Assembly (NCBI GenBank): GCA_037447655.1
Contig: JBBHKE010001205.1
Location: forward strand, 24,350 to 88,349
Length of the DNA stretch: 64,000 nucleotides
Reading direction: 5' to 3'
From: Zygnema cylindricum
Taxonomy: Eukaryota; Streptophyta; Zygnematophyceae; Zygnematales; Zygnemataceae
Position 1 is the first letter of the stretch; every line of letters starts with the position of its first letter. Positions 12,501-23,363 of this stretch are shown here, piece after piece. Position numbers and translations under genes: made by a program. A model generated the notes under the pieces. That model worked only from the letters and a program-made list of their open reading frames with translations. It was not told the DNA's origin and made no database searches.

Positions 12501-15500
12501 TCCTCTGGCTGTGCACCAATTTTACCGAAAACAACCGAAATTCAGCATGAGATAGACACCCATACATTATTAATACATTATTAATACACATTAGAGATAG
12601 ACCTTATATTACTAAACCAAATCAAAAGGCAGGAAAGACCAATTGGTTTTTTCCTATTAACAACAAAATTATACATCACTCGGTAGTGGACAGCTTTCAC
12701 TCAGATTTTGAGTCTCTGGTTTTGGGTCTTGCCTAGTTATGACTGATAATATCCAGAGGCTGATGCAAGAAATCAACCTAAAAGGTCCAAAAAGTAAGAC
12801 TCCAGAAACGACACTACACTTGATCATTTGTGTTGACATTTTCAAAACGTCATTCTCCACCGACTACGGCAAATCACACAAACCTATAAAAACTTAAAAA
12901 ATGCTTCAGGACTCACAAGAAGGTTCTTCGTTCGAGGATGCCTCCTACTTGAGAAAATAACCCCTGCAGACGCATGTAAAACCAGAATCAGAAAATACAA
13001 AAGCTAATATTCAATCATTTCCTGCGTGAATTCTAATAAACACTAATTATTTCACTGGAGATTGAATAGAAAATTAAAAAAGCCCACCAATATTGTAGTG
13101 CTACGCACTTGCACCGCATTGCCCGGTTCATAATTATTTTTTTGTATCCGTAAAATTGTACCAATTCCTGTCAAATATTTTAAGTTTTGTACTAGAGGCT
13201 TGGTATTTTATCTACATTTGTGACCGGCCTTTTCAGTTCCAACTGTTTGACGCACGTTTCTACAGGTTATGAAATCTGTGATTGTTGAGGCGTATTTCCA
13301 TCGCGAAAATATTGCAATATGTTACCCTGTCGTTATGTAAATGTTAGGCTTCCGACGGAAACGATAAGGGTTTTTGTTACACTTTCCTACAACAGCGTAT
13401 GTGGGCGTGTGAGCTTATCCTCGCTTAGCTTTTCCAGTGTGACGCTTGACTTTTAGGTCGCGGCAGTGTAACATATTGCAATTTGTTTATGATGGGAATC
13501 TGTCCTTAGCCAGTCGGATAGGAACTGGTTTCCGTGGTCAATTCCCAAACAGATTTATTTTAGTTTTGTACTCCACGACCAAATATTTTCCAGCCGTTTG
13601 TACTCCCTTTGTAATTATGTATTTCTTTTCAAGACTCTGTCTGGCGATGATTATTTTCAGTACAAATAGTGAAGCACAACGGCACCACCCTAATCCCACA
13701 TAAATCCTGATTCCAGACCGATTAGAAGATCCAATAGAAAAGAGATAAAAGATGATGAACATCACTGAACAAAAGTTTTTATAAAGAATTCGATTACCTG
13801 AGTGATTGGTGATAGTGATGCCAGGACGAATCCAATATGGACATTTGTGAAGCCGGATGCCTCTCAATATGCACCTGCCAAAAAAAGAAGAAAAAAAGAA
13901 AGGCTCCAAAGAAATGCCTGATTGAAAGAACTTGAAAATTTATTATTTTTTTCCACAGGTCACTGCTACCTTTGAACCTAAGACGCAAATGCTTAGCAAA
14001 GTGTGGCAAATAGACAAAAAAATCCAAAGATAAGACTCAGAGCTTAGCCTGTGGTCGTAAAATCATGAAAAATCGCAAGTCGTAAAGATTTCGAGAAGTG
14101 TAAAAGACTTGGGACAATACCATCAACAGAAAGACCAAAGCTCGGCGAATAAAACCTCAATAAAATTGCATTTTCACAGAGAAGAATATTTACACCAATC
14201 TGGTTGCGGAGAGACTCACTTGCGAGGAGGTGGGGTGACAGAATCAAATTCGTTGAGTATCCGATGGAAGTAGTAGACATATCGCTGACTCACAAAGTAC
14301 CCATCAAAATTCGCGTCAATTTCCAAACATGTTATTCCCTATCACTGACAGCAAAACTATCTGGAACTATTAAGAAAATGGCCAAATCAATATGTATATT
14401 TGAAGGATTGAGGTTATCCGGCAAGTATAGAAGGTACTACTGCCAAAGAGCTCTGTCATTTAAGCATCATTTTAGGAAAAAACTACATTGTGTCCTTGTT
14501 GATGTGGTTTGTGCCTAAAAGCTTCTTTTGTCTCTTATTGCCGGTTCACATTGGTCTTGGTACGTTTATTTTACATTCGGTACACACATGCTCATGGTTT
14601 GCACAAGACGATATAGTTAATTCACCATAAAAAACCATACAAAAAAAGATTAAATGTCATTGGATCACAATATCGGCGGTGAGTGTAGTGCTCACCAATT
14701 GACTTGGAATAACAAGTGCTTTTCCATCAGTTGTTCGCTTGGCATTGTAAAACTCAATTGCTTGTTCTGGAGAAGAGAAGATCTGCCCTGACATAGAACC
14801 CCATTCAACAAAGTGAGCATCATTACAGCCTACAAAATCCCCCACCTTGTTTTAATCGTCACATAGAAATACAACAAACATAGACTTATGCAAAAAACAA
14901 ACTGCTGCATATCTGAGATTACGAGAGCTAGAAAAAAGTGTGTGTATATCGGGCATCCACTTCGCAAATATGACAACCATAATCCGTAAACTATCTGACT
15001 GTGAAATTTATCATCCATGCCAACACACAAAGAAGTACTTAAATTGGGCGGAAAATAGCCTGTTTTGTGATGCGTGAGGGACATTGTAGTCAAATCTTTA
15101 ATGCATAGACTCTTTCATTTAAACTGTAAAACGAACTAATTGGGAGTTTCTCTATTACAGAAAAGGTCGATATATTCTTCGACAACTAGGCCAAGAGAAA
15201 GTTCCAACAAAAGAGAAGAAATATGTTTTCCTAAATTGGTTGCAAAACCAGTATGGAAAAACTAGCATATCGGGACAGTTCTAGTAGCTAATCACTGGAA
15301 TAATTTTAGTAGCTCGTCACAGGAATTGCTCCCATGGAGCTTCTCTCTTAAGACGTCTGATATAATAAAATGGCAAATAATGTGGATTCACCTTTGTATA
15401 CAGCAATAAGCAGCAAATCATGAGCCCAGTGCGAGCCATCCCTGCCTTGCAATGTACCACAACCACCCGGTCCAATCCCCCTTTGAGCCAATCATAACAG

Positions 15501-18500
15501 CTTTCACAGAAGGCCATCATCATGGAAAGAGGGGGGCAGTTATGGTCTTCAAATGGAAAAGTAGCCACCTGCAAAAGCAATACCTCAATATACGAAGGAA
15601 AAGAAATGAGTCCCTTGAATTCTCCCGAATGCTGTTCATCAATCATGATGATGATGGTACCAATTTTTTCAATTTTTTCAATTTTTTTGAAAAGGATAAA
15701 GCCGCCTTTTTGCTGCATGCAAAATAACACACTAAACCCGAGTACTCGCAACTGACAAAAAAACAAAGCAACCGGCTCAGAAGTCCTTCTAGCATCCCTT
15801 TTTTGCAGCATGGTGACCTGACAATTTATGGCCCTACTTTCTATCAAAAGCATCTTTTTTAAAGGGTCATACTGACAAACAGATAAGGTCTCACCTTGCC
15901 CTCAAAAAGGGCCGCATCATATAGTCGTTCCGCACACAGGTTGTAAACTTTATATTTTTCCTGCAAAAAGACAAAAAAAGTGATTGCAGCTCCATCAGGC
16001 ACTTATGGTAACAGAATGACCGATGTCTCACCCTATATACAGCATATAAGTTCTGATAAACCCGGCACCATTACCGTCATACAGCTGGAGACTCCATGAA
16101 TGGACTCTGAATCCTCCGTCCTTTCACTCTCTCAACCAAGAAACCAACCCAACGAGCACCTTTTGGTCCCTTAACAAAGCAGCCAAAAGAGGCATTTGAA
16201 TTGAAGGCGATTGCGCACTTTATGGTTAGTTTCCAAACATCGAATGACGTCCTCCATGTGGTTGCGGTAGAAACCCTGCAATTTAAAACATGTACACTGT
16301 CCATCGGTATTAGAGTCAATCGCTCCAATTCGAGTGAGTGTTTTTTTGCCCCAAAACCATAAATTAGTGTTAGTTATAATTCTGTAGTTAAGTGGCCCAT
16401 AATGAGCCACTTGGCAAAATATAATTTGGTGTAGTTAATTCGAACAAATTGTCAATGCTAAGAATTCACTAACTCTAATAGCAATGGACAGTGCAGTTGC
16501 TAAAATGAGCAGCATGTTTGACAAAGGAAGGAACATAAGCATCATTTAAAACCTGATAAAACATATGGCCGAAAACCTAAATCCTGAATTACAAACAAAA
16601 CCACATTAACATGTAACTTTTTTGGACCTGATGATGACAGGTAACTCTGAGCTTGCAACAATCATGTCATTTAACTCGTGGAGGAAAGAAGAGGATGATT
16701 TCCATGCTTCTCACCCCTATGAGCTCCCAAACCAGTCAGTCGAAAAGCCCATAAAGAAAATAACATTGACTGCACCTCATTCTGGTCCAAAGCAGAAAAT
16801 AAACATTATTTTGGATAAAAAAGCTTTACCTCCACATAGCCGATAATGCCTGAGCTGATATCCCCTCCAGGAAAGCCCATGGCAATAATGTTTTCAGTAA
16901 CATAAGTCATATCTAGGTCAAAGCCACCTTCCTGCAGGACCATGCCAATGATTTTCTAATAAGTACCTTCAATGAGAAAACAGTCAGTGTAAACAGCCAT
17001 GAACACCGTTAGGCTCCACTCTAACCTTTCCTGTTGATACAACCCCCTATTAATTGAGATTGGCTGTGACAAATTTCGGTGTTTCGGCTGAATGATTTCT
17101 GGCCTCAAACAGGACAGTTGATATCCATAGTCCACTGTGACTATGAAATATTCACTGTTTCTGCCACTGCTTTACAGCTATCCGTGGTCCAATGTGACTT
17201 TGGAGTATTCACTGTTTGCACTCAGTCAAAATTAAAAAATTAAATCACGACAAGCAAGCAGATGTAAGGCTTCAATGACTGACCTGATATCGGCGCTTAT
17301 TCTGTGATACCATGTGTCTAGCCTTGGTCTGAAGAGCCTTCAAAGAAGTTTTTGATCCATCGAGGATATTTTGCGTTAGCAATTCTAGAGTACGTTTTCC
17401 CGATGCCCCAGCTCCTACAACTGAGCTATTTCCTAAAAGAGGTTCCTTACTTCGTTTACTTTCCCTTGATTCTATTTTAATTGTCATCTTCCCGTCCTCC
17501 TCCTCCTCGACTGCTGCTCGTGAATTGCTAACAGTCGACCCCAAGACTGACTCTGACACTGAAGCCTCGCCTTTTTGCTCAGAAGCAGGATTGTTTGCCA
17601 AGTTCGCACCTAAACCATCGGATTTCAAGGGACTGTTCTCAGAAATTTCCACCGATCCGCTGCCTGTTCCTGTCCCATTGTTCAAAATTGCAGCCTCGGT
17701 AGAAGGAGGCTGGGCAGAATTAATTCTGGCGTCTTGAACAGTAACTCCTGGAGAAGTCTTTAATTTGGAATCAAGGTTCTTCACGGACCCAACTCCTATA
17801 GAGCTTGTAGCTCCAACACCTGCCAAAGGTAATGAAGCCATTTGTTTCCACATACTCCCAAGTTGACTTGATGCACCATTCCCCCTAGGTCCTCCAGACG
17901 GTTTGTTGCGCAGAGGGATATCTACAAGCGGCACTTTATCGTAATGTGTATCAGTAAGACCAAAGCCAGTATTGGAGAAAAAACTGCTCAATGCATTTTT
18001 CGCAGTTTCTTGGAGCCTTTCTGCTCCCTTCATAATTTCTCTGGCATTCGCAGAGACAGCCGGTACAGGATCCTTTCCACCTTTCCCGGTCTCAACACTC
18101 CCTGAAGATACTCGAAGGCCAGGAAGCTTGTTAAAAAAACCAAAGTTATTAGGAGACAAAGAAGATTTATCGCTGTGTCTGTCAGGCATTGCTGGCTCTG
18201 GGAGCCTGTTTTCAATTAAGTTCACTGGATCAACCAGATCTGCCTGACTATCAATAGGAACAGAATAACCATCACTGTCAAGGACCAGTGGAGCCTCTGC
18301 CGGTACCTTTACTTGCTCCCCATCAACCTCTCCAGCCCCGATCTCTAAGGGGACCTCGATACCACCTTTTGCGACTTCGACTACGTTATCCGCTACTTTT
18401 GCAGCTTCAATATCCGCTACTTTTTCCTCTTCGCTTACATTACCGGCTACTTTTTCCTCTTCACTTATATTACCGGCTACTTTTTCCTCTTCACTTACAT

Positions 18501-18837
18501 TACCGGCTACTTTTTTCTCTTCACTTACATTACCGGCTACTTTTTTCTCTTCACTTACATTACCGGCTACTTTTTTCTCTTCACTTACATTACCGGCTAC
18601 TTTTTCCTCTTCACTTACATTACTGGCTACTTTTTCCTCTTCGCTTACAGTACCCGCTACTTTTTCCTCTTTACTTACATTACCTACTACTGTTTTCGCT
18701 TCAGTTACATCGTCCTCAACTGCTTCTACACCTAATTCATTTAGCTGTGAGGCATCATGCTTGTCTTTCTCCATTTCTGCCTTAATAACCTCGTTTTCAG
18801 AATTATCTGATGTAGTTGTACCTACAATGCCGCTCAT
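9459..18837 (-). CDS. PTEN2: PTEN2-type phosphatase, 13 exons, 1163 residues
   Basis: Minus-strand exons: 18837-17284, 16931-16830, 16275-16219, 15960-15895, 15568-15392, 14782-14696, 14284-14220, 13874-13798, 12963-12917, 12386-12256, 11867-11798, 11302-10507, 9721-9459. Every junction is GT/AG, phases agree, and the total (3492 nt) is divisible by three. Plant PTEN2 proteins act on 3-phosphoinositides; in Arabidopsis they also bind phosphatidic acid. Residues ~515-700 form the phosphatase domain (Asp601 in FEDHN, Cys633 and Arg639 in HCKAGMARTG), ~700-860 the C2 domain, and the tail ends in an acidic FGDDDDF motif. Arabidopsis PTEN2 is about 610 residues; the excess is in the N-terminal exon and exon 12. 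The ATG context ACCATGA is favourable. The acceptor of exon 13 (9722-9723) is the best of two options. Confidence 0.93.
10507..14284 (-). CDS. PTEN2: PTEN2 exons 7-12: C2 domain and charged tail
   Basis: Exon 7 RYVYYFHRIL; exon 8 CILRGIRLHKCPYWIRPGIT; exon 9 (47 nt) RRHPRTKNLL; exon 10 PEDIWHSPPRKGVVVFALPG and GDFKITFQDRHGDF; exon 11 WLNTTMM; exon 12 LGSPGFQVEVVVLDHDAPLP, followed by a long linker with DDDIFSDSDEEEEEEKEKEK. All blocks align in order with plant PTEN2 C2 regions as I know them. Confidence 0.9.
12361..12626 (-). repeat. Tandem duplication including the 5' end of PTEN2 exon 10
   Basis: A segment starting GGAGGACTATGCC on the plus strand occurs at 12361 and again at 12483 (offset 122). 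The second copy repeats the first 26 nt of exon 10 and its CAG acceptor (12509-12511), then diverged intron sequence with matching CCATACATTATTA and TTAGAGATAG blocks. Confidence 0.82.
14696..16931 (-). CDS. PTEN2: PTEN2 exons 2-6: phosphatase catalytic domain
   Basis: Exon 2 begins EGGFDLDMTYVTENIIAMGF. Exon 3 carries GFYRNHMEDVI, exon 4 KYKVYNLCAERLYD, exon 5 the Asp loop (FPFEDHNCPP) and the P-loop HCKAGMARTG, and exon 6 SSPEQAIEFYNAKRTTDGKA. Catalytic Cys and Arg are present, so the enzyme is expected to be active. P-loop lysine 1 is present; the second lysine of animal PTEN is replaced by Met-Ala as in plants. Confidence 0.93.
16295..16493. mobile_element. Short MITE (199 bp) in PTEN2 intron 2
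   Basis: Left end CACTGTCCATCGGTATTAGA, preceded by TA. The right end is its near-exact reverse complement (TCTAATAGCAATGGACAGTG). Its left edge is only about 19 bases upstream of the exon 3 acceptor on the gene's strand. Confidence 0.75.
17284..18837 (-). CDS. PTEN2: PTEN2 exon 1: long disordered N-terminus
   Basis: 518 codons from ATG to the donor after NKRRYQ. Residues 51-140 are nine 10-residue acidic repeats. Next comes a low-complexity region with FGFFNKLPGLRVS, which resembles a short conserved block in plant PTEN2 N-termini, and finally SLKALQTKARHMVSQNKRRY, the conserved basic lead-in to the phosphatase domain. Such leads are known in PTEN to contact acidic lipids; that is inferred here. 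Confidence 0.9.
18418..18687 (-). repeat. Nine in-frame 30-bp repeats in PTEN2 exon 1
   Basis: Each unit encodes a variant of KVAGNVSEEE. Several central units are near-identical at DNA level (plus-strand TACTTTTTCCTCTTCACTTA), so the array is probably recent and length-variable. No stop or frameshift occurs. Confidence 0.93.
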
Positions 18838-19236
18838 GGTTGCTAAAATAAAAAAATCTACGAAAGTTTAGGCTTGACTACTATGTATTGCCTTCTGGAA
18901 CAAATTTACATCCATGGAAAGAAAAACAGCACTTATGCAAAAGTACCCTAATTATTAACAATAAGCTCGGTCGAAATAGCACTCAGAGAATGCAAGAAAG
19001 TCTGGCTTTCAAAAAAAAGTTCATGGATGGTCACCGTCATGCGAATCGTTAATAGGAGTGCTCCAGGGGGGGACAGCACATTATGATCTCCATAAAATAT
19101 ACCATACCTGTCCTTGGTCAGGTCCAACGACACCGGGAGTGTTGCGAATCGAACCGGAATCGCATGTTTTCGGTTTTTCGAACTGGCAAGAGATCTGCTC
19201 GTACTCGTACTGTCAGTTTGAAAAATACCGGGGATA
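18838..19236 (-). promoter_or_regulatory. Presumed PTEN2 5' UTR/promoter stub
   Basis: Roughly 400 bp between the PTEN2 ATG and the hAT target duplication. No TATA box or other clear element stands out and no other gene is seen. It is called only from position; anything regulatory farther upstream has been displaced 4.9 kb by the transposon. Confidence 0.4.
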
Positions 19237-19486
19237 CTTTGGTACAGAGGTCGCAAAAGTAAAAAAAAATCATACCCGAAACCGACCGTCTTTTTTTTTT
19301 CAAAATCTGAGTAACCGACGCCCGAGCGAGTTTTGTCACGCTCCAAAATTGTTAACCGTTAACCGACCGTCGTTTACGAAAAAAAAAAAAACCGAAACTC
19401 GATTTCTAGCGACTAACCGTGCCCGCCCGTAACCGAAAAGGTACAAAATTACAACGCTCATTGTTATTAACGTTAAGCATTTATTA

Positions 19487-20577
19487 CACCGCGAATCGTA
19501 ATCATCGTAAATAAATAATTAATGTTATCCATTCCAATGTAGATTTTTTCGTTTTTTCAAAACAAAGTTGTACTCTACACCGTGAATCGTTATTAGTGTC
19601 AAAGTCACTAATTTGGGTTCTTAAAATTTTGATTTTTTTTTTCAAATAGGATACATGATTTTAATTTTTCCTTGACGTTGATTAAGGTACCGTACAAAAT
19701 AAAGTAAAGCCCGAAAGTACAATAAAATATAAATAGTGTGGTGTACGGTCGATGTCAGACCGTACATAACTGTACCTTTTCAAGTGAAAATTTACAAAAA
19801 ATGAATTAAATCAGACGCGCACGCATAAGAACGTGCGCTACAAAAAACGGGATTAGTCTAACACGTAAATTAGTATAGCATGTACAGATATTTTATATTC
19901 GCGACGGCGTACGATTTCTAATTTTTTGTACGAATACATATATTAATGTATATAATCGTTTGGCGAATATTCCATTTTTGCAGTTCCCAAATTAGCATAA
20001 ACGCCGAAATTAGAATACACCTTTTTTGAAAAATTCCAAATACTTAATTAGCATCAATTAAGGTAAATTTTCTTCAACACTATTTAAAATTTGACACTAA
20101 TAACGATTCGCGGTGTAGTTTATAAATAACTCTAATTTAGGTTTCTGTCAGTAATAATTATCCGCTTTACAAAATCTGACAAACGTACAATTTCACGTCA
20201 TTATGACGTTTCCACTACGCGGTTTGTGAAAACGTACAATTTCACGTCATAATTATCCGATTTTTAGGTACACATACAGAATCTGACAAACGTACAATTT
20301 CACGTCATTATGACGTTTGCACTACGCGGTTTGTGAAAACGCAGTTACATCATAACGGCATGTATTAAATCATTTTTTGTACTTTTGTCGTTAATACGGT
20401 ACAATTTTGCACGGTCAGACACCGATCGTAAGCCACACTATTTAAAACGGCACTATACTAAAGTTGTTAACGTTGATTAAAAAACTACCTTAAATAATGT
20501 AAAGAAAAATTTAGTTTTTAGGTCAGAATTCGTGGTGACGGAAATAGCGTTAATAACGCTAATTACGATTCGCGATG
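19487..20577. mobile_element. MITE interrupted by a second MITE of the same family
   Basis: Outer ends are CACCGCGAATCGTAAT after TA and ATTACGATTCGCGATG before TA. The inner element (19578-20115, 538 bp) has CACCGTGAATCGTTATTAGT and its reverse complement, also with TA on both sides. Removing the inner copy leaves ~551 bp, close to the other family members. The right half of the outer copy contains a ~107-bp internal tandem duplication (near 20174 and 20281). Confidence 0.8.
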
Positions 20578-21084
20578 TAGTGCTAATGGAAAATTATGAT
20601 TAATGATACTATTTAATGTAAAGAGACGTGGCAGGTTATAGTCCACGTCTTTAAATAATATTGTTAATTTTATTTTGTGATGTTAATGTTTATTCTCTCG
20701 CAAATCTAAATTTTTCGCTACAATTTTTCGGACAGTTTTTCTTTCGACTACAATACTATATTATGAATTATGCAAAAAAGGTAAAGTTTTAATTATGAGT
20801 GTTTACAAAAAAAGTCTTACTTTTTCACATAGAAAATCAATTAGCAAGAAACACATTGTGACGAGCAAAATAATCAAAACATATTTTGTAGTATCAAATA
20901 TATGAAAAATCAAATCACAACCTTGTCCTATTTTCGACTCTATTATACAAATTCTCAACCTCAAACCTAAAAATTACACAAAATATATAAATCTAGATGT
21001 GGTATAAATACTTCACTTTGGTAATTTGGTAAAAATAATCATTCCGGTTTAAGAAAAAAAAAAGGATAAACACTAGAAAAATTG

Positions 21085-21085
<1 letters not shown>

Positions 21086-21161
<76 letters not shown>
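21086..21161. repeat. (AT)n microsatellite
   Basis: An uninterrupted AT dinucleotide run of about 75 bases in the non-coding part of the hAT element. Confidence 0.97.
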
Positions 21162-21162
<1 letters not shown>

Positions 21163-21211
21163 CTAATACTAAGAAAATAACAATAACTAGAAAACAAAAC
21201 AAAACAAAAAA

Positions 21212-23363
21212 CTATGCATTTAAAAGATCTCGGTTGGATCTAACACATAAAAGATCACTAACAATTGAAGCCGCTAGTGCGCTCCTCTTCTTGGTTATCG
21301 TGTTCCCGGCATCCGAAATATTGCATTCCAACATGGAACTAGAAGCCGGAATAGCTAGAATAGATCTAGCAACGCCGGCTATAATAGGAAATCCTCCATC
21401 TTTCGCACGTACATATGATTTCTTTTTCCACCATTGAAGTATGTTAAAGTTAAATCTTTCGTCGTTGGTTAATTTTAAATCAAAATAACGTTTCAATTCG
21501 TCACTAACGAGCGTTTTTTAGTCGGTGGTAATAAAAACCTCATTTTCGTCATCGCTCTCACCAAAAAAATTGTGGAAACCGTCCATATTTTGCGATATTT
21601 TTCGTTTTTTTTGTGATACGTTGAGGACTACCGAAATCAACATCATCACCTAGGTCGTTAGCAAGTTCTCGAAGTTTGACCCTAGCGCTTTCAATTTCGG
21701 TTTTCGATACCCCAATTATTTCAAGCTTTTGTTTTTGTCGGGGATCTAAGAGAGCCGCGATAATATGATACTCATGAAGGCCCCACTTCGGTAACGCAAA
21801 TTTCATAAAAAGTTCTTTCAATTTTTGCAAGTTTGGGGAATCGGCTAGGCATTCTTTTTCACCGTCATTATAAGATGTTTTTCTTATCTTACAATGGTTA
21901 TGCAGAGACGTTAGTTCAAACAAAACCAAATGTGAAGTTCGTTCTTTGAACTTTTCCAACTTTAGGGTCGCTTCTTGAAACCTTTCCAAAAATCGAATAA
22001 GTTCCGTAAGGTGAGTCTTATCGATACAAGCAAAAAGTATCAATTTATTTTTTGCTCGAGCAATTGGTCATATCTCATTAAATGCATTGTAGATACTCTT
22101 AAGCATTCGAAGCAAATAATTCCACCACGTTGCGTTTTCTTGTTTTAAAGTGTTTTTCAAAAGATTTTGTAAATTACTCTGTTTGAAAACGCGACCAATG
22201 ATTTACACGCATCTATTAGATCAAAGAATTCAGGGACTTCCACATCGTATTTGTATTTTTTGGAAGTTTGAATCTTGTTCAAAATCGTTGTCACAATTGT
22301 AGCAATTTTATGGTCCGCGCAAGGTATCCAAATAAACATACTCGGTAGACCTTCAGTCGCACACATGTTAGAGCCACTGTCGGTCACAACAACTCGACGA
22401 TTTGCCAAAACGTCAACATTGGACAATTCAAAATTGGTCAAACAATTTTTGAAAGCTATTTAAAACATTTTCCGCGGTATGTTTTTTCTCCGGAAAATGA
22501 TCGACTTGAAGCGTCCGAGCATGAAGTTTAAATTATTTGTCAATAAAATGAGTCGTTACTGACATGAATGAGGTTTTTTTTATTGTCTCGGTCCAGAGAT
22601 CGGTCGTAAATGCGACGAAAATATTGTTATCAATATTTTCTTTAAGATTTGGGATGATCAAACTACGAATATTTTTGGCAGAAGATAGAATGTAGTTTTT
22701 TACGCCATTGGCGGACGGGAGTAGTTGGTCGTTGTCAACACTTTTGTTGGACGAAACACTAACATCAAATAATGCTTGACAAAATGCTTGAAAACCTGGG
22801 AACAAAAAAAAAATAACATACAATTATTAACCATGATCAATAAATAAGGTTTATATCAAAATAACATCATGACAAACCAAATAATAATAAAAAAATAAAA
22901 ATAAGCGTACGAACATAAATTATAGATAAGAAAATAGTGATGAAGCTCAATAATATATAATTTATTAACAAAACAAGTTATAATGATATATACATTAACG
23001 CCATTTTAAATGGAATTCAAAATAAATCATACCTGAGTCGTGGACCATCTAAAATGGTCGAAGGTCCTCGCAACACATCAACGCCACCATTTTTCGCAAT
23101 TTTTTTTCGGTCACTCGTTTTCGCCTCATTTTTTGAAAGAAAATTACGAAAATTCCTCTAGAACTATCCATGTCGCCCAAAGCTAAACATGTGTGAGTGT
23201 TAATTGTTGAAGTACCGTTTGTTGACTTGTATTGATAAACTACGAAACATGTATTACAAGCCACTAACCCTTCCCCCTTTAGTATGTATTTGTTTGATGT
23301 TTTAGTTTCATAGACATGTTCAAATTTTTTCCAACAACTTGAAGTGGCCCTCCTTTCTTTCAC
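21212..23363 (-). pseudogene. hAT transposase, broken
   Basis: N-terminal piece (23363 to the donor at 23032) has a BED-like zinc finger (CNTC ... THTC) and the usual DLRPF block. An intron (about 23032-22796) leads to GFQAFCQALFD and the FTTDLWT block. The VTDSGSN/DHKIA block is at 22157-22441, a middle domain at 21558-22043, and the C-terminal hAT dimerisation domain (AIPASSSMLE) at 21212-21496. Breaks: in-frame stop at about 22533, frame changes near 22440 and 22185, and another stop near 22075. It is therefore not expected to be functional. Confidence 0.85.

Noticed and set aside
18288-18785. Plus-strand Leu/His/Pro-rich frame
   Set aside because: It is the mirror of the PTEN2 acidic repeats on the other strand; the 30-bp period keeps it open.
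20993-21202. Minus-strand Ile-Tyr repeat frame
   Set aside because: It is translation of the (AT)n microsatellite.
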